A stretch of 15,903 bases of DNA from an uncultured Collinsella sp. (GCA_900556285.1 USOF01000005.1:1-15903); one strand, 5' to 3'. Positions 1 through 7,585 are shown, counted from the first letter of the stretch. Made by a program: numbers and translations. Notes: a model not told the origin generated them from the letters alone.

Positions 1-48
1 CGAGATGCTCAGGAGTCTCGTGGGCTCGGAGATGTGTATAAGAGACAG
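1..48. other. Illumina Nextera i7 adapter (sequencing artefact)
   Basis: Bases 15-48 match the 34-base Nextera transposase read-2 adapter exactly, ending in the 19-base mosaic end (AGATGTGTATAAGAGACAG, 30-48). Bases 1-6 (CGAGAT) match the end of the P7 primer, and bases 7-14 (GCTCAGGA) lie where the 8-base i7 index belongs; from memory this is the N704 index as written in the oligo. All three adapter parts are therefore present in the right order. This is library sequence left at a contig end and has no biological meaning; genomic sequence starts at base 49. Confidence 0.98.
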
Positions 49-859
49 CCATAATGGCGATGCCGGGGAACAGCGCCTGCCACCAACGGCCGGCAAGCAC
101 GCCGCCGCGGGCGTCGGCGAGGATGTTGCCCCAGGTAGCGGTGGGCTCCTGAATACCAGCGCCGATGAAGGTCAGCGAGGCCTCGAAGATGATGGCGTCG
201 GCGACCAGGGTAACGGTGAAGACCATGATCGGGGCGATGCAGTTACGCAGAACATGCTTGATCAAAATCCACGGAGCCTTGGCGCCGGAAACGATGACCG
301 CGCGGACATAGTCCTCGCCGTACTCGGACACGATGTTGGCGCGCACGATACGGGCAATCTGCGGAGTGTACATAAAGCCGATGGCGAAGATAATCGACGG
401 CACGGAGTTGCCCAGGATGGAGACGAAGACGGCCGCGAGGGCGATGCCCGGGATGGACATGATGATGTCCAGGATACGCATGATCGTCTCGGAGACGGCC
501 TTGCGCGAAACCGCTGCAAGGGCGCCCACGACCGAGCCGCAGACCAGAGCCATGGCAGTGGCGCCAAAGCCGATAATCAGCGAGTAACGACCACCGTAGA
601 GCATACGCGACAGAATGTCGCGACCCTTATCGTCGGTACCGAAGATAAATCCGTTGCCGGGAGCCTGGCGAGCCGTAAAGATCTCGACCGGGCTATAGGG
701 GGCAAGAAGGGGCGCCAGGATCGCAGTCAGGGCGACCAGCACCAGCACGACGGCGGCAATCTTAGAAGACAGCGTCATCTTCTTCCAGCCACCGAGCTTG
801 AGCCCCTTGGAGGCAGCCTTCTCGAGCTGCTCGGTTTGCTTCTCTCGAATCTTTACCAT
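49..859 (-). CDS. dppC: DppC-like peptide ABC transporter permease, 3' truncated by the contig end
   Basis: Inner-membrane permease subunit of a dipeptide/oligopeptide ABC importer; it pairs with the DppB-like permease just upstream. The ATG at 859-857 lies 3 bases after the dppB stop codon, so translation is probably coupled. 270 codons are readable; the family usually runs to about 280-310, so only a short C-terminal piece is missing. Visible features: a cytoplasmic N-terminus of about 33 residues, the first membrane segment at about 34-53, the family motif GTDDKGRDILSR at 74-85, and the EAA-type ATPase-docking loop at about 185-210 (AVIVSGAKAPWILIKHVLRN). The late motif ATWGNILADARGG is at 241-253, followed by GRWWQALFPG. 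Reading past base 49 enters the adapter and gives an artificial tail (SYTHLRAHET), which must not be annotated. Exact substrate is unknown; dipeptide versus oligopeptide cannot be told from the permease. Confidence 0.93.
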
Positions 860-862
860 AAT

Positions 863-1819
863 CTACACCGTCCTGATGCGCGGGTTGATGAGCAGGTAGA
901 GCATGTCAACCACGATGTTGATGATGATGAAGGCAAGAGCAACGACGATAACGACGCCCTGAACCAGGTTCGCCTCGTTGCCCTGAACGCCCTGCAGAAT
1001 CGCGGTGCCCATGCCGGGGAGGTTGAAGATAACCTCGATGACGACAGCGCCGCCCATGAGGTAACCGATCTTAAGACCGAGGGTGGTGACCGGGGTGATC
1101 AGCGCATTGCGAAGAACGTTGATGCCGACGACGACCTTCTCGGGAACGCCGGCGCCGCGAGCCATACGGACATAATCCTTGTCGAGCTCCTCGACCATGG
1201 CGGTACGCACGATACGAGTCATCTGGCCCGTCAGCGGAAATGCCAAGGCGATGGCGGGCATGATCATACGTCCCAGATAGCCAACCGGATTCGTGGTGAA
1301 GTGAGGCAGAGCACCCGATGCCGGGAGCACCTTAAGGTAGGAAGAGAACAGCAGGATCAACAGAACGGCAAGCCAGAACGACGGGGTTGCCAAGCCGGCG
1401 ATGGAAAAGACGCGGATCACTTGGTCCGGCCATTTGTCGCGATACAGTGCCGCGATGACGCCGAGCAAAAACGAAACGACCGCACCGATAGCAAGACCGA
1501 TAAAGGTCAGCTGCATCGTGACGGGCAGGGCCGTGGAGATGCGCTTGGCAACGGAGTTGCGAGCAGCACCATAGGTGCCCATGTCGCCATGGATCAAATC
1601 GCCCATATAGCGCACGTAGCGCACGGGCCAGGGGTCGTCCAGACCATACTTCTCATGGTACTCGGCAACCGCCTCGGGCGAGGCACCGTCACCCAACGCC
1701 GTGTAGGCGGGGTCGGTCTTGGAGAACGACATAAGGAAGAACACCAGGACGGTGACGCCCAATGCCATGATCGGCAGCGCCACAAGACGCCTTCCAATCA
1801 AACGTAGCAAGTTGTTCAC
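863..1819 (-). CDS. dppB: DppB-like peptide ABC transporter permease
   Basis: First permease of the peptide importer, 318 residues, a normal family length. I chose the GTG at 1819-1817 because a strong ribosome binding site (GGGGAG, 1830-1825) stands 5 bases before it; a TTG 33 bases further upstream has nothing comparable. The protein opens with the typical RLIGRRLVALPIM segment and a first membrane helix. A soluble stretch then carries GLDDPWPVRYVRYMGDLIHGDMG, matching the family's extracytoplasmic motif. Helices follow at mid-protein, the EAA-like loop is YVRMARGAGVPEKVV...VLRNALITP, and the C-terminus ends in INPRIRTV (usually DPRIR in relatives). The gene sits between the binding protein (157-base gap with hairpins) and dppC (3-base gap). 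Peptide specificity is not visible. Confidence 0.95.
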   Translation of the reverse strand: MNNLLRLIGRRLVALPIMALGVTVLVFFLMSFSKTDPAYTALGDGASPEAVAEYHEKYGLDDPWPVRYVRYMGDLIHGDMGTYGAARNSVAKRISTALPVTMQLTFIGLAIGAVVSFLLGVIAALYRDKWPDQVIRVFSIAGLATPSFWLAVLLILLFSSYLKVLPASGALPHFTTNPVGYLGRMIMPAIALAFPLTGQMTRIVRTAMVEELDKDYVRMARGAGVPEKVVVGINVLRNALITPVTTLGLKIGYLMGGAVVIEVIFNLPGMGTAILQGVQGNEANLVQGVVIVVALAFIIINIVVDMLYLLINPRIRTV

Positions 1820-1859
1820 GTTCTCTCCCCTTTCTTTTGTCAGTAGGACCAACTGGTAT

Positions 1860-1977
1860 ATGAGTACGGATACTCATTACAAGACCCGAGCGACATCGTT
1901 GCCGCCCGGGTCTTTGTTTCAACTATGAGGATACGGTCCCAACGGCCGACATCCTGCATACAGACTCAAGCGAGTCT
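1860..1977 (-). promoter_or_regulatory. Three intercistronic hairpins between the binding protein and dppB
   Basis: Read on the minus strand, three inverted repeats follow one another. The first is AGACTC-GCTT-GAGTCT (1977-1962), overlapping the binding-protein stop codon. The second has 8-bp arms AAGACCCG/CGGGTCTT (1914-1907 with 1888-1881) and can extend 3 bp past one mismatch. The third is ATGAGTA-TCCG-TACTCAT (1877-1860), with a UNCG-type tetraloop. None is followed by a good T-run in the minus direction. They therefore look more like mRNA-stabilising or partial-termination elements, which in importer operons commonly keep the binding protein in excess over the permeases. The pairings are seen directly; the role is inference. 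Confidence 0.55.
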
Positions 1978-3590
1978 TACGCCTTGACGGTCGCAACGCC
2001 CCTGAAGGACATGCTCGTCGTGCCGATGCCCTTGAAGCCATCGAGGGCCTCGCCGTTGGGCGCAGTGGACGGATCGTCCCAGAAAGCGGAGACGGTCTTG
2101 ACGTGGACAACAGGGTACAGAACGGCGTTGTCGGCAATGATGTCGAAGCACTCGTTCCACTTCTTCTGCTGCTCGTCGCCCTCGGCGGCAAGAGCCTCGT
2201 CCATGAGACCGTGGAGCTTCTGCCACTCAGCGGACTCCTTCCACGGGCAACGGGTCTGCATCCAGACGTTGTCGCCGTACCACCAGTTGAGCAGCAGGTC
2301 GGGGTCGGCGCCGAAGCAGGAAGGATCGCCAGGGGCAAGGAGGATATCGTAGGCCTCGCCGCCGTCGATGGCAGCGTAGGTGGCCGGCGAGGTATCGGTC
2401 TGGATGGTCACATCGAAGCCGAGAGCGTCGAGGTCGTTCTTGACCTGGGCGGCCATGCCCTTAATCTGCTCGTTATCGGTGGTGCGCAGGGTGATGGCAC
2501 CCGGGGTGATGCCAGACTCCTCGATGAGCTTCTTAGCCTTCTTGGCGTCGGTCTTGTACACCGTGGAAGCCTCATGATAGTTGGTGAAGCTCTTGGGCAG
2601 GTAGCAGCTGGCAGCGGTGGCAAGGCCGGCGAAGGTGTTGCTGACCATCTTCTCGGTGTCGAGCGCATACATGACAGCCTGACGGACCTTGACGTTGTTC
2701 CAAGGCTCCTTGGCGACGTTGAACATGATGAAGCGGGTGCCGAAACCCTGAACGTTATCGATCTTGCAGCCGGCGCTCTCGAGCTGGTCGACGGCGTCAG
2801 CGGTAACGAGCTCCATAACGAGCGTGGAGCCCTCCTGCTGAGCGGTAACGCGAGCGGTGGGGTCGGTCAGGATGCTGTACTGAATCTTCTTATCCTCGGC
2901 AGCATACTCACCGTTGTACTCGGGGTTGGGAACCAAGGTGATCTCGGTATCGGAGATAGAGTCGTACATCCAGGGGCCGGAGCCGATCGGCTGCTTGGCG
3001 CGATCCTCCTCGGTCTGGGTGGCCGGGGTAACGCGGACGATGGCCAGACGATCCTTGAGCAGGGAGAAGTTGGGGACCTTGGTCTTGACCGTCACGGTGC
3101 TGGCGTCCTTGGCCTCGATGGACTCGAAGGGCTGGAAGAACGGAGCATAGGTAGCGGAAGCGGCGCAAGCGGTGTAGGAGGCAACGACATCGTCAGCGGT
3201 GACCTCGGTGCCATCGGAGAACTTGGCGCCCTTGCGGATGGTGACCTCGAAAGTGGTGTCGTCCACAGACTTAGGATCGTCGGTGGCGAGCTCGTTGAAG
3301 GTGCTGTAGTCGTGGTAATCGATGCCGTAGAGGCCCTCGACGACGTGCCAGTTAGCACCCAGGCCCACAGCGGAGCCGGTGCTGGCGGGATCGAAGCTGG
3401 ACGGAGCGTAAGCGGAACCAGCGGTGATCACGCCGCCGCCACGGTTGGCGGAATCGGTGGAACCGGAAGCGGAACCCTCGTCGCTAGAGCTGCCACCGCA
3501 GCCAGTGAGACCAAGGCCGGCGACAGCAGCGACGCTGCCGGTGAGGCCGAGGAACGAACGCCTGGACATACCCTTGTTGATGATGGCCAT
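1977..3590 (-). CDS. Peptide ABC transporter substrate-binding lipoprotein (SBP family 5)
   Basis: Extracytoplasmic receptor that captures peptides (or a related ligand) and delivers them to the DppB/DppC permeases encoded next. 537 residues, typical for family 5. The ATG at 3590-3588 was chosen because AGGAG (3600-3596) stands just before it; the TTG five codons upstream would lie in front of that site. The N-terminus combines a twin-arginine-like motif (SRRSFLG, residues 9-15), a hydrophobic stretch, and the lipobox LTGC with the lipidated cysteine at 31, followed by a Gly/Ser linker. The family signature appears as LRKG-type text (VTIRKGAKFSDGTEVTADDVV) about 110 residues in. The C-terminal half has a family-like YDILLAPGDPSCFGADPD segment. 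It is the first gene of the importer operon. Ligand not predictable; Dpp/Opp/nickel-type receptors share this fold. Confidence 0.94.
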   Translation of the reverse strand: MAIINKGMSRRSFLGLTGSVAAVAGLGLTGCGGSSSDEGSASGSTDSANRGGGVITAGSAYAPSSFDPASTGSAVGLGANWHVVEGLYGIDYHDYSTFNELATDDPKSVDDTTFEVTIRKGAKFSDGTEVTADDVVASYTACAASATYAPFFQPFESIEAKDASTVTVKTKVPNFSLLKDRLAIVRVTPATQTEEDRAKQPIGSGPWMYDSISDTEITLVPNPEYNGEYAAEDKKIQYSILTDPTARVTAQQEGSTLVMELVTADAVDQLESAGCKIDNVQGFGTRFIMFNVAKEPWNNVKVRQAVMYALDTEKMVSNTFAGLATAASCYLPKSFTNYHEASTVYKTDAKKAKKLIEESGITPGAITLRTTDNEQIKGMAAQVKNDLDALGFDVTIQTDTSPATYAAIDGGEAYDILLAPGDPSCFGADPDLLLNWWYGDNVWMQTRCPWKESAEWQKLHGLMDEALAAEGDEQQKKWNECFDIIADNAVLYPVVHVKTVSAFWDDPSTAPNGEALDGFKGIGTTSMSFRGVATVKA

Positions 3591-3659
3591 GTCTTCTCCT
3601 ATCAATAGAGAATCTTACTCGGGAGCACCTAGACTTGCCCCCGCGCAACTTGCGGACGA

Positions 3660-3687
3660 TATATACCTTACCTACCGACGAACCCAA
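3660..3687 (-). promoter_or_regulatory. Candidate proximal promoter of the importer operon
   Basis: On the minus strand TTGGGT (3687-3682) and TATATA (3665-3660) are separated by 16 bases. Start of transcription would be near 3653, giving a leader of about 60 bases before the binding-protein ATG. The -10 is good, the -35 poor, so this is tentative. Confidence 0.35.
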
Positions 3688-3709
3688 CTGAGGTGCCGCG
3701 CTCGGCGAC

Positions 3710-3790
3710 CGATACATACATACGCTTGAACGGTATTTACTACCGTTCACCGAATTCATTGACAAATGATTCGCCAGACAGTATGTATCG
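3710..3790. repeat. Outer 10-bp inverted repeat around the operator region
   Basis: CGATACATAC (3710-3719) is exactly the reverse complement of GTATGTATCG (3781-3790). The two arms enclose the 23-base palindrome and the candidate -35 at 3765-3760. They could be paired half-sites for a second regulator or the base of a large stem-loop. Confidence 0.45.
3727..3749. promoter_or_regulatory. Operator-like perfect palindrome upstream of the importer
   Basis: TGAACGGTA (3727-3735) and TACCGTTCA (3741-3749) are perfect inverted arms around the 5-base spacer TTTAC. The size and near two-fold symmetry resemble the binding site of a dimeric repressor such as TetR or GntR types. It overlaps the -10 of a candidate minus-strand promoter: TTGTCA at 3765-3760 and TAGTAA at 3742-3737, 17 bases apart. 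That would suit repression of the importer operon. No regulator gene is in the window, so the protein is unknown. Confidence 0.5.
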
Positions 3791-3886
3791 ACGAGGTGAG
3801 ATATCAGTCTTCGTCAACCCGCAGGATAGCAGGGTTGTTCACCATGACTAGTCAAACGTTTTAGCGTTAATAAAACCCGAAACCAG

Positions 3887-3931
3887 CATGCAATCATGGC
3901 GAAATAAATGGTTGAAAATCACGCAATCATG
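3887..3931. repeat. Imperfect 12-base direct repeat downstream of uvrC
   Basis: CATGCAATCATG (3887-3898) and CACGCAATCATG (3920-3931) differ at one base and start 33 bases apart, about three helical turns. No function can be assigned; it may be chance. Confidence 0.35.
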
Positions 3932-3955
3932 TATATCAGTAGTTTAGGCTCGTGT

Positions 3956-5902
3956 TTAGCTATCGGAATGGCCAGCCGCCGCCTCGGCGCGCTCGGCATT
4001 CCACGCAACGAGCGCCTCGTGGACCGCCTTGGCAACATCGGCAGGTATGCCGCGAACTTCCGCGATCTCTTGCTCGCTCGCCGCGCGCAAACGCTTCATC
4101 GAACCAAAATGGCGCATAAGGGCACGTTTTCTGGTGGGTCCCACGCCTGGAACGTCATCGAGTACCGAAACTGTCATGGCTTTATCGCGCAACTCACGAT
4201 GGAATGTGATTGCAAAACGGTGCGATTCATCGCGCACCTGTTTAATTAGATAGAGCGAAGCAGACCCGGTCGGCAGCACGACGGGAGTCTCGTCCCAAGG
4301 CACAAAAACTTCCTCATCGGCCTTTGCCAAGCCACAAACTGGTATATCGAGCCCAAGAGCCTCAAGTTGCTTGATCGCAGCGGTCAATTGCGGCTTACCG
4401 CCATCGACAACGAGCAAATCGGGGCGCGAGCCAAAACGCTCGTCGGCCATGCGCTCGGGAGCATAGCGTCGTCCCAGAACCTCGGACATCGACACGAAGT
4501 CGTTTGCCTCGTCCAATTCGGCCTGAATTTTAAAACGACGGTACTGGCTCTTGTCGGCGCGCCCGTTGGTAAACACCACCATCGAGGCGACCGTAAAGGT
4601 GCCATGCAGTGTAGAGATATCGAAGCACTCGATACGCAACGGCGGCGATGGCAGCGCCAACGCACTTTCGAGCTCCAGGAGCGCTTGATTGGTGCGGTCG
4701 TCAGCGTACCCCGTTCGCATCATGTAGCGCATGAGGGCATGGCGCGCATTTTTGGATGCCATATCGAGCAGACGGTGCTTTTCGCCACGCTGCGGCCTAT
4801 GGAGATGGCAGGAACGCTCACGCTTGCCCGCAAGCCACTCCCCCAGCGCCTCCGCATCCTCAAGCTCGACGGAAAGGTTGACCTCAGCTGGAATATCAGC
4901 CGTCTCGTCGTAATAGCGCTTAAGAAAGCCCGACTGGAGCTCTTCCTCGTCAACATCAAGACCCTTGTCGAGAATGAACTCGCAGGTGCGAACTGTTCGG
5001 CCCTCGCGAACGACGAAGACGCAAGCGGCGGAGATGGTCTCCTCGCGATAGAACCCGATGACATCGATATCGACACTGGAGGGAAAAACGACTTGCTGAC
5101 GATCGTCCAGACCCCTGATGACCTCCAAACGACGTTTGACGCGTGCCGCGCGCTCAAAGTCGAGCGCCTCGGCGGCATCCGTCATCTCGGAGGTCAGCTC
5201 ATCGACGACATCCTTGCGATGGCCCGACAAAAAGCGCTCGACACGCTTGACGTTCTTGGCATAGTCTGCCGGGGAAATCGCGCCGACACACGCACCCGGG
5301 CCGCGCCCGACATGGTAGTCAAAGCAGGGACGCCCGTTTTGTGCGCAAATCATATTGACGATGTCTTCCTCGCCCTTGTGGGACTCGATGGTACGGCGAC
5401 AACGACGCCACTCCGCACAGGATGCAGAGCAGATGGGGATAACCTTGCGCAGCGTATCTATCGTCTCACGTGCCGCACGGCTATCGGTATAGGGTCCAAA
5501 ATAGCGCGTTCCCGGCTTATGACGCTCACGCGTGTATTTGATCGCGGGATACAGGTCGCCCTTTGTAATGGCGATAAAGGGGTAGCTCTTGTCATCCTTG
5601 AGGTCGACGTTAAAGTACGGATGGTACTGGCTGATCAGGTTGCGCTCGAGTACAAGCGCCTCATGCTCGGTTTCGACAACGATGTAGTCAAAGCTCGCCA
5701 CCAGCTGCATCATCAGCGGGATCTTTTGACGCTCATCCTGCAGTGTCACGTATTGACGCATGCGGGTGCGCAGGTTTTTCGCCTTGCCCACGTAGATGAC
5801 ATCGCCCTTGGCATCCTTCCAAAGGTAGCATCCGGGCTGTGTGGGAACGCGCGAAACCTGCTCGGCAAGCGTTGGTATGTTGTCGTGACCGGCCACGCGC
5901 AC
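3956..5902 (-). CDS. uvrC: UvrABC excinuclease subunit C
   Basis: Dual-incision nuclease of nucleotide excision repair; it acts after UvrA/UvrB have found the lesion. 648 residues. Domains in order: GIY-YIG nuclease (about 22-52, PGCYLW...VIYVGKAKNLRTRMRQYV), a cysteine-rich linker (about 155-210), and the UvrB-binding UVR motif (about 232-262). The RNase-H-like endonuclease follows (IECFDIS with Asp428; LLVVDGG with Asp500; RDESHRFAITFHR near 557-569). A helix-hairpin-helix pair at about 580-632 ends it (LDDVPGVGPTRKRALMRHFGS...IPADVAKAVHEAL). Start: a GTG at 5902 directly follows the murJ stop codon, while a second GTG at 5896 has a better-spaced AGTAGG; I cannot decide between them, and the change is two residues. 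Odd: one of the family's four linker cysteines is replaced by Gly201, and the linker carries an insertion with extra cysteines. Last gene of the ybaK-murJ-uvrC run. Confidence 0.97.
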   Translation of the reverse strand: MRVAGHDNIPTLAEQVSRVPTQPGCYLWKDAKGDVIYVGKAKNLRTRMRQYVTLQDERQKIPLMMQLVASFDYIVVETEHEALVLERNLISQYHPYFNVDLKDDKSYPFIAITKGDLYPAIKYTRERHKPGTRYFGPYTDSRAARETIDTLRKVIPICSASCAEWRRCRRTIESHKGEEDIVNMICAQNGRPCFDYHVGRGPGACVGAISPADYAKNVKRVERFLSGHRKDVVDELTSEMTDAAEALDFERAARVKRRLEVIRGLDDRQQVVFPSSVDIDVIGFYREETISAACVFVVREGRTVRTCEFILDKGLDVDEEELQSGFLKRYYDETADIPAEVNLSVELEDAEALGEWLAGKRERSCHLHRPQRGEKHRLLDMASKNARHALMRYMMRTGYADDRTNQALLELESALALPSPPLRIECFDISTLHGTFTVASMVVFTNGRADKSQYRRFKIQAELDEANDFVSMSEVLGRRYAPERMADERFGSRPDLLVVDGGKPQLTAAIKQLEALGLDIPVCGLAKADEEVFVPWDETPVVLPTGSASLYLIKQVRDESHRFAITFHRELRDKAMTVSVLDDVPGVGPTRKRALMRHFGSMKRLRAASEQEIAEVRGIPADVAKAVHEALVAWNAERAEAAAGHSDS

Positions 5903-7585
5903 CTACTTGCGACGAAGCAGCGCCGAGACCTCGGGCATCTTAAGGACGACGGCAAGGCCAAAGGTAACAACAAGCGAGGCGACACCCGCAACGCAAACGT
6001 AGCCAAGAGTAATCAGAATCGAGCCGCCAATTGCCCCGACAAAGTGTTCAAGCGCCCACATGACGCCGGCGCCTGCGGCAGCACCTAGGCCACCGAGCAA
6101 AAGGCCAAAGAAACCGCCATGTAGGATAGATTTGACCTGAAGGCCACGCAGGCGACGACGCAGCCACCACAGCGAACAGCCGACCAAGATCACGTAGTCG
6201 ACGACATACGAAAGCGCGATTGCCGGCATACCGAAGCCCAGCACAACGCCAAACAGCAGAACCGAGCCGGCCTGGCCGATGGCGGAATACAGGCAATAGC
6301 GGCTATAGGGCTTCATGTCGAGCAAGGCAGAGAAGCTCTTCTGCATCAACACGACCACGCCGTAGAGCGGCAGCGAGAGCGCCAGGTAGACAAGGTACTC
6401 GGACACCAGCGCCACGCCGGATTCATCGAACTTGCCAGCACAGTAGATCATATTGAGCGGACGTGCGAAGACAATCAGGTACAGTGCGAACGGAATCAGG
6501 AAGAACAGCATCTGGGCGACGCCACGCGAAATGCCCGTGCGAACGCTGTCGTAATCCTTCTCCTGTGCGTCATGAGAGAGCTCGGTATAGAGCGCCGTCG
6601 AAAGCGAGGCGGCAATCAGCGCGTAGGGCAGCGTGTACCACAGGCGCGCATAGGCGATGGCGGAAGGACCCGTCTCGGGCTGGACCACCAGCGCGGCAGC
6701 GTTGGTGATAGAAGTCGAGACAAACATGCACACCGTGGCGAGCAGCGTCGGGATACCGAGCGCAATCGTCTGGCGCAGCGCGGGGTCCTTAAAGTCGATA
6801 TGGATATGGGGATGCACGCCGTGCTTGCCAAGCGCGGGAATCTGACATGCCATCTGAACAAAGACACCGAGGGTCGTACCGGCCGCAATCAAGATGATGC
6901 CGGCACGTTCGCCAAACTGTGCGGACACGGGCGCAAAACCCATAAAGCTCGCAATGACGATCACATTGTTGAGGACCGGGGCAAACGTCGACCAGAAGTA
7001 GTCGCGGTGTGCGTTGAGAACGCCCGAGAACACCGAGCCCAAACCATAAAACAGAATCTGGATGGCAAAGAAACGGAACATGAACGCAGCGGTATCCATG
7101 CTGCCACCGTCACCCGAAAGGAACGATTGCGTCCAAATAAAGCCCGGGGCGAACACGGTCCCCAGCAACGAAATGCCACCCAGCACTAAAAGCAGAATGC
7201 CGAGCAGGTTGCCCACGTACTCGTTCGAGGCCTCGCGACCCTGCTCACGCCTCACGCCCATGTACACGGGCAAAAACGCCGTCACGAGCATGCCGCCCAT
7301 CACGAGTTCGTAGAGCATATTGGGCAGGTTGTTGGCGACCTGATAGGAGGACGAGAGCAGCGACATGCCGATAGCGGCCGCCATTGCCCACGTGCGGATA
7401 AAACCGGTGACGCGAGACACGATAGTCAGGATGGTCATAAGCCCGGCAGAACGACCAACCGTGGAGTAGTCCGACGAGCCCATGTCGTCAGTGTCATCTC
7501 GCGACGAAGAAGCTTCGGATGAGGGTGTCTGAGGCGCAGATTCTTTTGCAAAATGAGCTCCGCGCTTCAATTCTTCCTGCGGCAT
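5903..7585 (-). CDS. murJ: MurJ/MviN lipid II flippase
   Basis: Polytopic membrane protein of the MOP superfamily that moves lipid II across the membrane for peptidoglycan synthesis. 560 residues, somewhat longer than the usual 500-550. The first 45 or so residues are hydrophilic and rich in Ser, Asp and Glu; the family core then starts with ILTIVSRVTGFIRTWAMAAAIG, the typical first helix with its arginine. Many further hydrophobic segments follow (around 14 expected), including the family-like SFSALLDMKPYSRY region. The ATG at 7585-7583 lies 3 bases after the ybaK stop codon, with GAGAGG inside the end of ybaK serving as ribosome binding site. Its stop codon TAG abuts the uvrC GTG. The flippase assignment rests on the conserved N-terminal core and overall pattern; other MATE-like exporters are much less likely. 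Confidence 0.95.
   Translation of the reverse strand: MPQEELKRGAHFAKESAPQTPSSEASSSRDDTDDMGSSDYSTVGRSAGLMTILTIVSRVTGFIRTWAMAAAIGMSLLSSSYQVANNLPNMLYELVMGGMLVTAFLPVYMGVRREQGREASNEYVGNLLGILLLVLGGISLLGTVFAPGFIWTQSFLSGDGGSMDTAAFMFRFFAIQILFYGLGSVFSGVLNAHRDYFWSTFAPVLNNVIVIASFMGFAPVSAQFGERAGIILIAAGTTLGVFVQMACQIPALGKHGVHPHIHIDFKDPALRQTIALGIPTLLATVCMFVSTSITNAAALVVQPETGPSAIAYARLWYTLPYALIAASLSTALYTELSHDAQEKDYDSVRTGISRGVAQMLFFLIPFALYLIVFARPLNMIYCAGKFDESGVALVSEYLVYLALSLPLYGVVVLMQKSFSALLDMKPYSRYCLYSAIGQAGSVLLFGVVLGFGMPAIALSYVVDYVILVGCSLWWLRRRLRGLQVKSILHGGFFGLLLGGLGAAAGAGVMWALEHFVGAIGGSILITLGYVCVAGVASLVVTFGLAVVLKMPEVSALLRRK

Larger units (their letters stand above)
3591..3955. other. 365-base intergenic region between uvrC and the importer operon
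   Basis: No gene is supported here. Both neighbours are on the minus strand, so this is the 3' flank of uvrC and the promoter region of the importer. It is visibly more A/T-rich than the genes. It contains a 9-bp-arm palindrome, an outer 10-bp inverted repeat, two candidate minus-strand promoters, a 12-base direct repeat and a TGACTAGTCA palindrome (3845-3854). I found no convincing rho-independent terminator behind uvrC and no recognisable riboswitch. Confidence 0.8.

Noticed and set aside
5..1807. 600-codon open frame on the plus strand opposite dppB and dppC
   Set aside because: It starts inside the adapter, its protein has no recognisable fold or membrane pattern, and the opposite strand encodes clear permeases. 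Long antisense frames are expected from G/C-biased third positions.
2103..3608. 501-codon plus-strand frame opposite the substrate-binding protein
   Set aside because: Low-complexity Gly/Val/Asp-rich product with no motif; antisense shadow of a well-supported gene.
3591..3730. Riboswitch or other structured leader before the binding-protein gene
   Set aside because: Only short, weak stems could be drawn and no known riboswitch core was recognised.
3759..3787. Plus-strand TTGACA followed after 17 bases by TATGTA
   Set aside because: Perfect -35 but poor -10, and no plus-strand gene lies downstream; TTGACA is simply the other strand of the minus-strand TTGTCA region.
3908..4249. Possible small plus-strand gene downstream of uvrC (113 codons)
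   Set aside because: Mostly antisense to the uvrC 3' end, no good ribosome binding site, no recognisable protein.
4367..6088. 573-codon plus-strand frame opposite uvrC and murJ
   Set aside because: Spans two real genes in antisense; no ribosome binding site or domain seen.
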